Below are positions 45,801 through 56,743 of a stretch of DNA of 64,000 bases, piece by piece; within the stretch, counting starts at the first letter, position 1, and the number at the start of each line of letters is the position of its first letter. The DNA lies in assembly GCA_001687465.1 (NCBI GenBank), contig LVLI01000128.1, positions 1 through 64,000 on the forward strand, written 5' to 3'. The notes beneath the pieces are model-generated. The model made no database searches. It was not told where the DNA came from and was given only the letters and a program-made list of their open reading frames with translations. The stretch comes from Halocafeteria seosinensis (Eukaryota; Sar; Bigyra; Bicosoecida). A program made the translations under genes and the position numbers.

Positions 45801-47693
45801 GGGGTAATCGTGAACGAGGAGAAGGCTGAACAAAGTGGCTGGATCGACTTACCCGACTTGGTTAGCCAGATGAAGCAGACAAAGAAGACTGCCGAACTCT
45901 TACCTGCGCTCCAAGATCAGAGACAGGATGTCCTTCAAAATACCAAGTCTTTCTCTGAACTGCCCTCGTCCAGTGGTAGGGTTCCTTTGCGAAGAATGAC
46001 CTTCTCTTCAGGAGCAGCGAACTCTTCGAAGAATTCTCCTTTGTTGAACAAGCTAGGACACCCTTCCTACTCTATAGATGAGTTAGATCTTAGTTCGGGA
46101 TTTCCGGCCAAACAAGATGTTTTCTCTCACGATCTTGAGTATGCTCGACTATTTGTTGAGTCGGAAAACGATGTGGTCCAATCATCCGTCCAGTCGCTGT
46201 TGGGAAAGGATGAAATTTCTAACAGGGTAACCAAGCGTGATAGTGATGTGTCCGGGATTGCGAGAATGGACGCAGAGGAAAGTGAGGTTGATGAAAATGA
46301 GTTCTCTTTTGCGAGAAAGCTTGCAGAACATAAGCCTGGCAACAGAAATGAGTGGTGTCTTTTTGTCGGGGAACTTACTGGTGTATTAAAATTGATTATA
46401 GAAACATGTCTCAGTCGGGATGCTGATTCACGGCCGTCTTTTGATGAACTGGTCGATCTGTTGCGCGCAGTGACGCAGCGAACTTCGGATGAGAAGCTGC
46501 TGCAGCTGGAACTCCCACGTCTGCGTGAATCATTGGTGTATGGAGATTTGGCAACACAAAATACAGCTGTACGTGAGATTTCCACAATGACACTCGCAGC
46601 GTGCATGCAGGTCCAGTTCGCAGTTCCTTGGAGTTTGACATCGAAAGCAACCATTCGGTTGTCTCTCATCGAGTCTCGTACGCCATCTGTGGGGTTCCAG
46701 CCGCGAATGTCAACAGGTGATGCTCACTTGATATGTCCCGTAACCGCCGTGGCTCCATCTATGATACAGCTTCAGGTGGCAGTGAAAGAATTTTGGTGCG
46801 CTGTAGCTGCTTGTGCCAGGTCAGTGGACGTCCTCTTACGGACAGTGGGTGGTCTACCCAAGGCTTGTTCCGTGGAGAATTTAGATTGGAGTAGACAGGA
46901 GGGATCCGACGGTCTGGCCTTCGGTGCCGTTAAGGAATACATGCAGCTGCAAACTCAAAAACGCATACCTCGCAGACAAAAGCGTAGGCTGTTAGAGCGC
47001 GCCCAAGCTGATAAAACCATGCTTGAAAACGCGATGCAAGTACTGGCTAACTGTGTGCAAGGAATGCATGCGCTTTTATGTGCCACTGGCCTACCGGCAG
47101 AATCGTTACCTGCGTCCACGATTGCGAGGGCTACATACGCGCTGTCGCTGATTGTATCGTGCGCGAAGCCGCTCTATGCCTGGGCTAGTAAAGCACAGTC
47201 ATTCTTAGCTGAGGGAGCAGGGCCTAGAACATCTGACGGCTGTATGAACTTTACGCTAATTGGAGAAATGGGTTTTGATCTGCCTGTGTTACAATGCTCT
47301 GCGTCGCTGTTGGCCCAGCTATGGAAAGACTGCTTCCATGTTCGTGCACCAATCGAACGAGTTGTAGGCGCTACTATGATGGCTGCTTCGGCGAAAGGGA
47401 TCGGAATCTATGTTGAAACAGTTCCCCAGCAGAGACCTAACAGTAGCACGTATAACACCTATGTTTCTTCTGGCAAAATTCCTGACGACCTGATGAACCT
47501 CAAGAATGATCTGGAACCCCATATATTCGTAGAGAACCATGCTGAGCAGAAATACAGGCGCTCGGATAGACGGAAGGGGTCCCAAGCGATCTCATCAGTA
47601 GATTTAAGTATCCCACAGTGCTTTGAAAAATGTGTCGGTAATGGGCTAGCAAGAACTGCCCTCGAAGATGGAAAACTCAGGTTCGTTGATTGA
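42812..47693 (+). CDS. PX-PH-TKL protein kinase with interrupted kinase domain
   Basis: Three exons, 42812-43231, 43299-43426 and 43496-47693, join in phase to about 1,581 aa. A Gly/Ser-rich leader precedes a PX domain (about 50-165; VISRRYSDFRTLNRAIRNLQ, FLKTLYNIGLMYPEVLRYLL). A short Cys/His cluster follows (CAACGVF...FCSPHCEQFF, about 270-300), then a PH domain (415-550; SGWLYKRGG, SWKKRWFVLKDKCLYYY, DEWIQNIKEII). The kinase has IGHGNFGEVYQG, VAVKVL, HRDLKSHN (about 771), ADFGL (about 790) and GTPQWMAPEVLEG (about 850), all catalytic residues intact and TKL-like. After EFIDAVLDDGAIP the C-lobe is interrupted by about 230 residues before CLSRDADSRPSFDELVDLL completes it near 1175. The last 400 residues are helical and unknown. 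Phosphoinositide-recruited signalling is inferred. Confidence 0.9.
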
Positions 47694-48855
47694 ATTAAAT
47701 GTTCTCAAGAGTTACGGGAGTTATCAAATCGATAGTACGCATACGCTCAATTAGAGTTGATTTTCTTGTTGATTGATTTTATATAGAAGACTGAAGAGTT
47801 GAGGAAATTGTCTTTCCTCCGGGGTGTTTGCGTAGGGGTCCGTAGTAACTACGGGCCAGGAGGTTACGTGTTCTCCCATGTCTCTCGAACCCTCCGAGAC
47901 CCCATGTTGCAGAAGGTTATACCTGGGAGCTTCGAGTGTCGATGTAGGTGATTCTTAGAGCACGGTGCCGAACAAGCGCAAGATCCACCAGAGAGATACT
48001 AAGAGATTGATAAGGAACGTCCCATTGTTTTACCGTCTTTCGGGAGAGCCTTGCAAAATTTCTCCCCCAAGCAATCCCGCAAACCCAAGTGTGTGTTTTG
48101 GGGAGTTCTCATGATTCCTTTTTTTAAAATAGGAATTCTAGCCGCCAGGAACTTCTCCAATCCCCCTAGGGGCGGATGTACAGTCCAAACCTTGTAGGGT
48201 TCTTAAATTGGCACAACCCCTAATATGCTTCACTGGTTAATTCCTTATTCCTTGAATTTCGTTGACGCATACTTGCAAGAAGTGCGCACAGACAGTCCTC
48301 GGAAATTAGCAAACCAGAAGCCCCGTACACACACAGAGTGGATTCAGTTAATTGGAATCAATGTGTGGAATTGGAAACACAGGAATTGTACACAAACTGT
48401 GGTTGCGTTGCACTATGCACGCAGCTTGCACGTTGACGCTTCTGGCACTTGTGGGAAGTTTGCAAATAAAGCGTTGCTGAAAAACGATGGATCGAACTAC
48501 GTTGAGCAGCTATCTGTCACATATGTGTGTGTACTCGAAGAAGTCGATACGTGTCTACGGCACTGCTGCGCCCTGGGAGCGTTGAACTTCCAAGTTCCGA
48601 CCACGTGGACTCTAAGCAATAATAATTATGGTATTCAATATATCAATTACAAAACCGTTTGCCAGTGCAAGCTCGAGTAGGCACACATTGCCGCAGAGCA
48701 AAGGGTATAACAGTGTAGCAGTGGTTGAAGGCTGTACACATTGTAGGTACCTACCCGGCGGCGTCAGGGTGTTGCCTTCTGGAAGAGGGTGCGACACTAC
48801 GGTACTACCAGTACTCCAGCATATGCAACAGCTTGCTTTTTCCATCGGCGATAGA
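47694..48855. other. Intergenic, left flank of AAA-ATPase/nuclease gene
   Basis: No gene is supported. A plus-strand open frame at 48225-48680 (151 codons) shows no known domain. One copy of a 24-bp direct repeat lies at 48509-48532. Confidence 0.45.
48509..48532 (+). repeat. 24-bp direct repeat, left copy
   Basis: The sequence begins GCTATCTGTCACATATGTGT and continues with two GT units. It is identical over 24 bp to 51717-51740 in the same orientation, 3.2 kb away, on the other side of the AAA-ATPase/nuclease gene. Confidence 0.8.
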
Positions 48856-51050
48856 TCACCAAACAGTTTTTCCATCTGTACACTGCTGATACATTATTCC
48901 GTCCTTGAGATCTTCGTCACTTTGTGGTCTCTCAGCAAATTTGCCGGCACAATACGTGAATTTCAAGATATCATTGTCCTCTCGGCTACAAGTAATACCC
49001 ATCAGCCACCTTGCTCCAGGCCTTTTCATTTTCTCCCGTAAATCCCATGCCTGTCGTAGTGCATCAACCATGGGGCTAGTGGAACCGTTGTTTTGGAGCC
49101 TGTCTACTTTACATCCGAACGTCACACCGGTGATCTTCCAGAGAGGCTGCGATGTACCAGATGGTTTATAAATTTTACCGCCAACGAGAGATCCTGGTGT
49201 AGTTCTGTTCAAGAACTCATTCTTGGAAGCGATGCTGCTTTCTGATGGCTTCATTTCTTCTCGACGGATGGGCCATGGGTGGAACGGCCTAATCTCAAGA
49301 CTCATAGACATTTGTTGTTCTCTCCCAACATGTGTCACGTTCTGAACCAGCGCGACTCCCTCGCCGTCAAATCGAGCATTTTCGGATGCAGGGAAGTAGG
49401 CGTACATGATGTGACACAGCCGGTCCTGCACTGAAAACTCTGTTAAGTCTCCAAAGTCAGATAGATGTCCGTATTGTGTTTGTAAAGCCTTGATTGCCAT
49501 TGGAAAAAGCTTATACAGATCCCATACGAGTCTCTCAGGGGCACGGATGTATTTTTCCATTTCGTCGTTTGTCACTTTCGGAAGGTTGGCTCGGAACGCA
49601 CAAAAGAGTATATCTAGCATCCTGCTAGTTTTCCCCTCTAGGACCGGAGATAAAATGACACGGGGACCAACCACACGCTTAACAGAGAGCAGGCCCAGGT
49701 TGTACAAGATCTTTTTCATGTGAGTCGGGGAGTTGGCGGACGTCGAAGGAACTTGGCCAATCTTAGAACCGAGTTCAGATATATCAATAGAACCACCAAG
49801 CAGCCCTTCCACGGCCACGTTATATCTCCCATGATAGCTGAGAACCTCACTAAAAGCGCCTCGTGCCCCCTGTAACCATAACAATCTGGATTTGTCCACC
49901 CACCTACCATTAGTGTGACGGATGAGTTCCAAAATGTCGATGGGACTGTACAAGGGATCAACTTCTCCAGAACTTCCACGAAACCCGGTACAAAACGTGT
50001 TAAACCAATTCTTCAGCCATCTAAAAAAATCTTGTTTCTGAAACGCTAGATCGACATTGGGTGTGACAATCTCGAATTTGGAAGCCCATAAGAGCACCTT
50101 GGTCCAATTGAACACATCATCATCCCGAGCTACATCAAGACACTTGGAGAGATCACGTTCGCTGACACCGAACATACCGTGGTGCTCTTTGAATGTACAA
50201 AGATCCTTGGTATTGTCCCAGCTTGATATGTCAGAATGCCTTAGTAGTGAAACGATGCCAACTCCGTAGAGATTATCTGGAAGAAGGTTCTTCAACGCCA
50301 ACATCGTTCTTTCCATAGATCCGATTTGGTCTTTCTTGCGTAAACTCCTCTGGCGCAACTCCTCCTTTCGTTCAGCATCGCCAGCTGTTCGTTCTTCCAT
50401 AATTGCCATTTCAAAGTCTCTCCACGGGACGTCGTATTCATCAATCAATACCAGCGGAAGAGAAGACACTAAGGGAGACAATTCGGGATCTAACTTTCCG
50501 ATTGCTTCTGTATACAGATGCTTGAGGAGTAGAATTGTTTCACGCATCAGAACTTCCGGCTGCTCTGTCCACCCGTCAATATCAAAATTATGCTCTGTTA
50601 GCGCCATAATTAAATCATGGCCAAGACTTTCCACGCCGGACAACAAGTTGAGCAATAGTACTGGTCGTAGCGGAGAATGGAGAAACTGCGGACCCATTTC
50701 CGTACCAGCGACACAGCGATAATACTCTTGCTGCCTTTCTAGGCTAATAGTTACTCCGACAGTAGCCTGAAGGAACGTCAGCCACGTTGTTTTCCCAAAT
50801 CTCCGAGGGGAACAAGCAAACCGAATTCCCACGCCTCCTTTCCCAGCATTCGTGTCGAGGGCATCAAGGTAGCGCCCTGTTTTGTCTATGAATTCACCTG
50901 AAGTGATAAGAATCTGGATATTCGTCTCTCCAATGCTATTGCTGAGTTTGGTGAATCTGTACTCTACTGGATCCTCTAGGGCTAGTCGTTTGTACTTCAG
51001 GAGTACTTCTAATCTGTGCTTTAGGTCGTCGACAGCTGCATCATTGTAGG
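48856..51050 (-). CDS. AAA-ATPase-like/PDDEXK-type protein, 5' exon missing
   Basis: One large exon runs from an acceptor (CTGTTGCAG) at 51050 to the stop at 48856, about 730 codons. The N-terminal helical lead-in (DDLKHRLEVLLKYKRLALED) is followed by Walker A in FACSPRRFGKTTWL and Walker B/sensor in LPLVLIDEYDVPW, the signatures of the predicted AAA-ATPase-like family (PF09820 as I know it). The middle is helical. The C-terminal part resembles the PDDEXK nuclease usually fused to it: ARFDGEGVALVQNV, a strand MSLEIRPFHPW, and the closing ALRQAWDLREKMK/WLMGITCS block. The E-x-K catalytic step reads E-I-R, so nuclease activity is doubtful. Such proteins occur in Crinkler-type effector and mobile NTPase-nuclease systems. 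The first exon, with any N-terminal targeting domain, could not be located. Confidence 0.75.
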
Positions 51051-51565
51051 CTGCAACAGTGAGATATACACCGCGTATTCATTTTAGAAAGCTGTTGGTA
51101 TAGCATTCAGAGTTTCAGACGTTCAGGTGGTTGGTACGCACAAATCTTTGTTTTATCGTTCTGAAATGTCCTGTAGCTGCTAAATTCGGTGGTCACTCCT
51201 CTGCAGCATACACGTACACCGGTAAGCTTTGCGGTCAGCATTGCTGCGCAATTTAAACAGCATGAGCAGAATACAGATTTTCCTTGATGAAGACTTCTGT
51301 ATACATATATAATCAGGACGTACGTAGCTGGAGCACGGATGTGGTGTGACGAATGATGGTGATCGTTGGTTGTAAAATGGACTTTGCACCATAACGGGCA
51401 GCAGCCACGCAATAGCTTCGTCGACAGGAAAGCATTGAATTTATTCGGGGTTCTCCGTAAGACAACTGCGATACGACGAAGAGAAAGATTGCTTCAAACA
51501 AAGCCCACACCTCAATGTGTCTCTTCGAAGTGGCAGTGACTCCATTCATGTAAAGGTGCATGCAA

Positions 51566-51615
51566 TGTGTGTATGTGTGTGTGTGTGTGTGTGTACGTGT
51601 ACGTGTACGTGTGTG
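51566..51615. repeat. GT microsatellite with ACGT interruptions
   Basis: About ten uninterrupted GT units are followed by three GTGTAC-type hexamers and more GT. Such tracts can form Z-DNA and vary in length. Confidence 0.9.
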
Positions 51616-51716
51616 AGCAGATGTTACTGTTGGACTATGTGTATCCCGTTCGACTACATAGGTAGTTTGTATTCGTATATCATACATAGCATACCGGTAT
51701 CCGCTCCATACTACGG

Positions 51717-51740
51717 GCTATCTGTCACATATGTGTGTGT
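51717..51740 (+). repeat. 24-bp direct repeat, right copy
   Basis: Identical over 24 bp to 48509-48532, same orientation. The flanking bases differ on both sides. Confidence 0.8.
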
Positions 51741-52185
51741 GCCATACAGTAGATAGCCATATGATACCTCAGCATAGTGGACATCCAAGTATGCTGCTAT
51801 AGGTTGATAAGTTGAAGGGCGTAATAACTACGCTGATTCTCATACTCTACTCGTATTCTTTCGGGTGTTCGGGGGACAGCATGATTAGCTCACCTTGCTT
51901 ACCGGTGGTTTGAGGCGGGAGGTTGGATAGGCAAATTGACGTTGCTTGAGCTAGCTTGCTATGAGACCGTACTACCGCAGCATGTACTAGAGAGAACTTC
52001 TTGTCCGGAAGGAAAGCTGCTTCGAGTGCTTCACCCTGAAGTGAAGTGGTTGTTCACAACTTCTTCACTTTGTGAAGGTGGTTTAGAGGGACTGGCGTCG
52101 TTCCATACCCAAGGTTGTCACAATTAAGAGTTGTTGTATAGACGAGGATTGTTGTGTCTTCCAACTGTTGCAATTTAGTGCAGAT

Positions 52186-54047
52186 ATGGCGTCGAATACG
52201 GAGTCTGGAAGTCAAGGGACTCTTGAGGAGGCCAAACGCGCTCTTATTCAATTAGGCTATCAAGCAGGACAGGAAGCCAATACAGAGAGTTCCAAGGTGA
52301 ATCGTCTGCGGCATGACATAGAGGCGAAGTTCAGTTTGGATGCACTCTTTTCGGCCTTGGATGAAATCTTCCACAATGACCCCGAGGAAGGCGTGGGTAT
52401 TTCAAGCGCATGTCGGGGACTCGAGTATGCCTGTTCTCAAGTGGATAGTAAGGTTTACAAGCATTGTGTGGATGCGTGGAGCTCCCCAACCTCTGCCGAA
52501 GGACAAAGGTTGATTGGATTCTTCAACGCTGGAATTGAGCATGAATCGTCGGATATCAGCGCTGCCACACTTCAATTACTTGGCCAATGGGCTCGTGGGA
52601 ATGCACAAATAGCGGATACATTGGCAGCGGCGGATGGTATCATTTATCCGGCAGTGGAACTGCTGGTTGACAAAGAAGCAGAAGATTTCGCTACCTCACG
52701 CTGCTGCTACGCGGCATCAAAGTTTTTCCGGTTGCTGTTGCAAAAGACAACAGCAGGATCAGAGATCGTCAAGCATCTATGTTCACACCTTACTAACAAT
52801 GACGATCGTTTGTCTCAAGAGGAGTTTCGAATTATTGAACTATTATTGCAAGTGATAGGTGATGGAAGTTTGACAATCGAACTTGTTAGGCAAACGGAGT
52901 GCTTGAAGAGTGTAAGTTAGCTCTCTATTCGTTCTTTGTTTTCTTTCCTTATTATCGTGGCACCCTTCGCCACAGATTACTAGAATTTTGAGTTCAAGAG
53001 ATACACTTGGATCTATGAATCTTCTTGAGCAAATTCCGAGTATGGCTCGCTCGAAGGCTGGATGCTACTGTATTTGGAAGCAAGGTATGTCGCTGTTTTC
53101 TCACATGTACCGGAGGTCGTCGTTTCTCTGAACAATGTTGTCTTTTTTGCGCAGGTATTTTAGACTCTGTAGTGTCTCTTGCGGGTGCTACGCAGGGTGA
53201 AGCCAGCGCACAGATTCCCTCACAGGACGAGCTCAATCGCTTTAACCAACCTGACAGCTTTCTCCACACTCAGGCACTAGAGTGCGGGGCCATTTGCACT
53301 ATGATGTCGACTCGAATTTTGGCGAAAGAGGATAGTGCCACTGATGCAAAAGAATTTTTCAAGATGTATATTCCCGGTCTCTTAGCAAGAGCAGTGCTTA
53401 ATCTTGTCGAAGAGGACAAAACCGTGATATCGAGGTCGTTGTGCTCCATATCGTTTGCATGCCAAGCATGTTATGATGGTAAGACATCCCTTAAAAGATA
53501 TTCAATATGTATTGGAAGATTTAAAGGCGTCTTGGTGATCGTTCGTGCAGCCCTAGGAATGTTCCTACAGTCAAACGAAGCGAAGCAGTGGGCTGGGACC
53601 ATTAATACAGCCGATTCCGAAGTTAAAATGACGTTCATTCATTTCTTGGGGGACATATTTTCTATGATATCTGGTGAAGATAGCTCCAAACGAACAAAAC
53701 CAATGTCGGAAGAAGGATTCAGTCTCCCACCCCCCAGAGCACTACAAGAAGATTTAAACACTTCTATAGCGGAAGATCCGTGTCACTTGGCAAAGCAGTT
53801 GGTATCAGTGGTAGACGAAGCCAGCGGTGGTTGCATTCGTCTACTGTTTCGTATTGCAACGAAATCTTCTGACCAGGTGGCCCCGGTCGTTAAACTCTTC
53901 CATGCCCTTGCGTTGCTGCCGCAACAATACGGTATTCGCCTCTTAAACAATGAAGCGGGATTAAAAGAGTGGATAGCAAATTTAGAAAATGCAACCATGC
54001 AAGACGAGATCCGTTCAATCACTGGAAGCCTTGGACAGTTGAGATGA
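52186..54047 (+). CDS. PSMD5/S5b-like proteasome assembly chaperone
   Basis: PSMD5 is an ARM/HEAT-repeat chaperone that holds Rpt subunits during 19S base assembly. Four exons, 52186-52911, 52976-53084, 53155-53478 and 53551-54047, join in phase to about 551 aa (human about 504). The whole protein is helical: FSLDALFSALDEIFHNDPEE, SSDISAATLQLLGQWARGNA, ELVRQTECLKSITRILSS, then IPSMARSKAGCYCIWKQGIL followed by DSVVSLAG, and HFLGDIFSMISGE near the C-terminus. The segment around KQGILDSV matches the family's EGVID step as I recall it. It could also be another ARM-repeat protein, since helical repeats align loosely. Confidence 0.6.
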
Positions 54048-54284
54048 GGACAGCTATGTCAGATTCGAGTCTATCCTCCGCAATGACCCGATCCGGCCCA
54101 GTCACTTGTAACTGAAGTACAAACCAAGCTCACCAATAGGACCTTCACACAACGGGGAAAATGCCGAAGGTGTTCGGCCAACAATTTTTCGCACATGGGA
54201 ATTTACAGCACTCACATCCACCTTTAGGATGAACTCCGGAAAGAATATAAGATATCAATATACGACGTACAATTGGTGCAATCA

Positions 54285-56708
54285 CTAACTCGATTTTGGA
54301 GTGTTGCGGCTCATGATACTCAAGAACGCATCTTGCGACAGTTCTACGGACCCGACCGTCTTCATCCGACTCTTTCCTTTTTTCTGTTTCTCCAGAAGTT
54401 TACGTTTTCTTGTAACGTCTCCTCCTCCAACTGTTTTCCCTGACTTTGTCAATACATCTTTTCGGTAAGGTGCAATGCGTTCTTTAGCAAAGATTTTATT
54501 ACCAACCGCAGCTTGGATTACTACCTCAAACTGCTGCCGCTTGATTAATGTCTTCAGTTTTTCTGCCACTCTTCGTCCTTCAGTATCAGCTCTATCTTTA
54601 TGAGCAATAAAAGAAAGCGCATCAACTGCTTTGTGATTCAAAAGTATATCGACCTTAGATATTTCTGTTGGCTCCATTCCGGCCATTTCATAGTCAAAGG
54701 ATGCATACCCTGAGGTCATACTCTTCAATTTATCATAGAAATCGGAGACAACCTCCGCCCAGGGAAGGTGGTATGTTAGCAATACCCGAGAATCATCCAG
54801 ATAAGACAGTTCTTCCTGACGCCCACGTCGCTCATGAAGCAAACTGAGTACTGCGGGGAGCTTATCCTCGGGAGTCATGATTCGGGCCCGTGCCATGGGC
54901 TCCCGATACTCTTGGACATGAGCTGGATCCGGGAAATCGCTTGGACGGTGCACAGTTATAACAGATTCATCGGTTAAAACCATCTCGTAAGGTACAGTGG
55001 GAGCCGTAGCAATAACAGGCATTCCAAACTCATCTTGCAGTCGTTGATGGAATACGTCCATGTGTAGTAGTCCAAGAAATCCACAGCGATACCCAAAGCC
55101 CAGACTCGTGCTGTTTTCCTTCGTAACACTGACGCTTGAGTCATTAAGAAGAAGGCGTTCGACTGCATTTTTTAGTACTCCGAAATCCATTGAATCAACC
55201 GGATAAATTGAAGCAAATATTTTGGGGACTGCAGGGGCAAACCCGGGGAGAGCTTGTACACTGCGTGGGTTAATTCGTGTGCCAGAAGGTAGAGTAACTT
55301 CTGACTCTGTGTCGTCCATATTGTCTGTACTGTTCTCTTTTTTCAAGGCGCCAAACGCTTCGGATACCGTATCATGATCTAGCAATGTATCCCCTACACG
55401 GGCTTGTTGAGTCGTTTTCATGCCTAAAATAACGTAACCAACCTGCAAGGTCAGGACAAACGAGTTCATTACATTGCAGAGGCACATGCGAGGACAAGTT
55501 TGCTTTGCTGTTTGCCGTACCTGGCCTGCAACCAATCCCCCTACCATACCCTGTTGACTAGTTCTATGTCCTCTCCATTTTGTGGCGTCCTGGCCTTGAT
55601 AACGCTCCACAACATACTCGCTATTGGGATCCTGCCGGGATGACGTCGCCTGGCGAACGTAGTTGATTCCCGCTGTAAAGCTATCGAGGCAACGTCTTTT
55701 GGGGGTTAACAGCCCAACCTCTTGAACGGTGTAAGATCTATTTGAATGAGCCAGTTGAATTTGCTGGTCCACATGTAAGGCCCCGTCAATAACCTGTATC
55801 AGGCAGATGACACCTCGGTATTTATCGTACCAAGAGTCCACAAGTAGTGCTCTAGTAGGAGACATCCTCCCTAACGATATGTTCGCAGGGCTAGGTAACT
55901 TATCAACAATGGCCGGGAAGATTTCATCACAACCCTCTCCTGTTTTGGCTGACGTCCAAATGACGGTATCGGGATCGATGCCTAGTGTACGCTCCATGTC
56001 CAGAAGAACTGGTTCGGGATCGGCTGTCGGAAGGTCAACTTTCGTTAACACGGGTATAATAGGAAGCGACGCATCGAGTGCCGCTTGATAATTTGCCACA
56101 GTTTGTGCTTGCACACCTTGTGCACAGTCGACGAGAAGTAGACATCCTTGACAAGCCGCCAAGGAGCGGGCCACCTCATACGAAAAGTCGACATGTCCTG
56201 GGGTATCCACGAGATTGAGTAGCCATGATTCGCCCGTCTGAGGGTGTTTGTATCGTATCGACGCCGTCTGCGCTTTGACCGTAATTCCACGTTCCTTCTC
56301 CACTTGTAGAGTGTCCAGGACCTGTTCCTGGCCTTGCTCCAGCTGTTTAATGTTCTTCGTGCTCTCCAGTAGTCTATCCGCGAGGGTCGATTTGCCGTGA
56401 TCCACATGCGCAATGATCGAAAAGTTGCGTGTCCTATCTATATCAATGTCAGGGTATTCATGGAGGACGGCCAATTCCCCTTCCGTGAAACTATACTCCC
56501 CAGAGGGCACCACAGATGTTGCCATGCTTCTTCGACACATACTCCTCCCCTTCCTCCTCCTCCTACTGCTGCAAGTAGTAGTATTATTCACCCTTGTTGC
56601 CGTGGTGGTGCTACTGCGTGAATGCAGGAGCTGATTCCACTGCCACCTCCTCCTCCTGCACCAGCATGTACTTTGCTGTATGAATTGTCTAAACCCTAAC
56701 ATTCTCAT
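54285..56708 (-). CDS. GUF1: Mitochondrial translation factor EF4 (GUF1/LepA)
   Basis: GUF1 is a GTPase that back-translocates or remodels stalled mitochondrial ribosomes. Two exons, 55521-56708 and 54285-55442, flank a 78-nt intron (donor CAG/GTACGG, acceptor CTTGCAG) and give about 781 aa. The first 60 residues are Arg/Ser/Thr-rich with almost no acids, a good mitochondrial presequence. G motifs are AHVDHGKSTLADRLL, ERGITVKAQTAS (switch I), DTPGHVDFSYEV and LTKVDLPTADPE. EF4-specific parts include FGYRCGFLGLLHMDVFHQRL, SGYASFDYEMAGMEPTE and the C-terminal GGGDVTRKRKLLEKQKKGKS. About 45 residues (from INYVRQATS) interrupt domain II just before the intron. The start was chosen for the presequence; MATSVV at 56523 is an internal alternative. 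Confidence 0.92.
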   Translation of the reverse strand: MRMLGFRQFIQQSTCWCRRRRWQWNQLLHSRSSTTTATRVNNTTTCSSRRRRKGRSMCRRSMATSVVPSGEYSFTEGELAVLHEYPDIDIDRTRNFSIIAHVDHGKSTLADRLLESTKNIKQLEQGQEQVLDTLQVEKERGITVKAQTASIRYKHPQTGESWLLNLVDTPGHVDFSYEVARSLAACQGCLLLVDCAQGVQAQTVANYQAALDASLPIIPVLTKVDLPTADPEPVLLDMERTLGIDPDTVIWTSAKTGEGCDEIFPAIVDKLPSPANISLGRMSPTRALLVDSWYDKYRGVICLIQVIDGALHVDQQIQLAHSNRSYTVQEVGLLTPKRRCLDSFTAGINYVRQATSSRQDPNSEYVVERYQGQDATKWRGHRTSQQGMVGGLVAGQVRQTAKQTCPRMCLCNVMNSFVLTLQVGYVILGMKTTQQARVGDTLLDHDTVSEAFGALKKENSTDNMDDTESEVTLPSGTRINPRSVQALPGFAPAVPKIFASIYPVDSMDFGVLKNAVERLLLNDSSVSVTKENSTSLGFGYRCGFLGLLHMDVFHQRLQDEFGMPVIATAPTVPYEMVLTDESVITVHRPSDFPDPAHVQEYREPMARARIMTPEDKLPAVLSLLHERRGRQEELSYLDDSRVLLTYHLPWAEVVSDFYDKLKSMTSGYASFDYEMAGMEPTEISKVDILLNHKAVDALSFIAHKDRADTEGRRVAEKLKTLIKRQQFEVVIQAAVGNKIFAKERIAPYRKDVLTKSGKTVGGGDVTRKRKLLEKQKKGKSRMKTVGSVELSQDAFLSIMSRNTPKSS

Positions 56709-56743
56709 TGTATCTTTATTTACGTATGCAATAAATAAGACTA
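56709..56743. promoter_or_regulatory. 35-bp gap between divergent start codons
   Basis: Only 35 bp lie between the GUF1 start and the start of the plus-strand tail-anchored gene. The leaders must overlap, or one start must be internal. Confidence 0.5.

Larger units (their letters stand above)
51051..52185. other. Intergenic, right flank of AAA-ATPase/nuclease gene
   Basis: This 1.1-kb gap probably holds the missing first exon(s) and promoter of the minus-strand gene, a GT microsatellite at 51566-51615 and the right copy of the 24-bp direct repeat. No other gene is visible. Confidence 0.5.

Noticed and set aside
48225-48680. 151-codon plus-strand open frame
   Set aside because: No recognisable domain and AT-rich, irregular composition. 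Left as intergenic.
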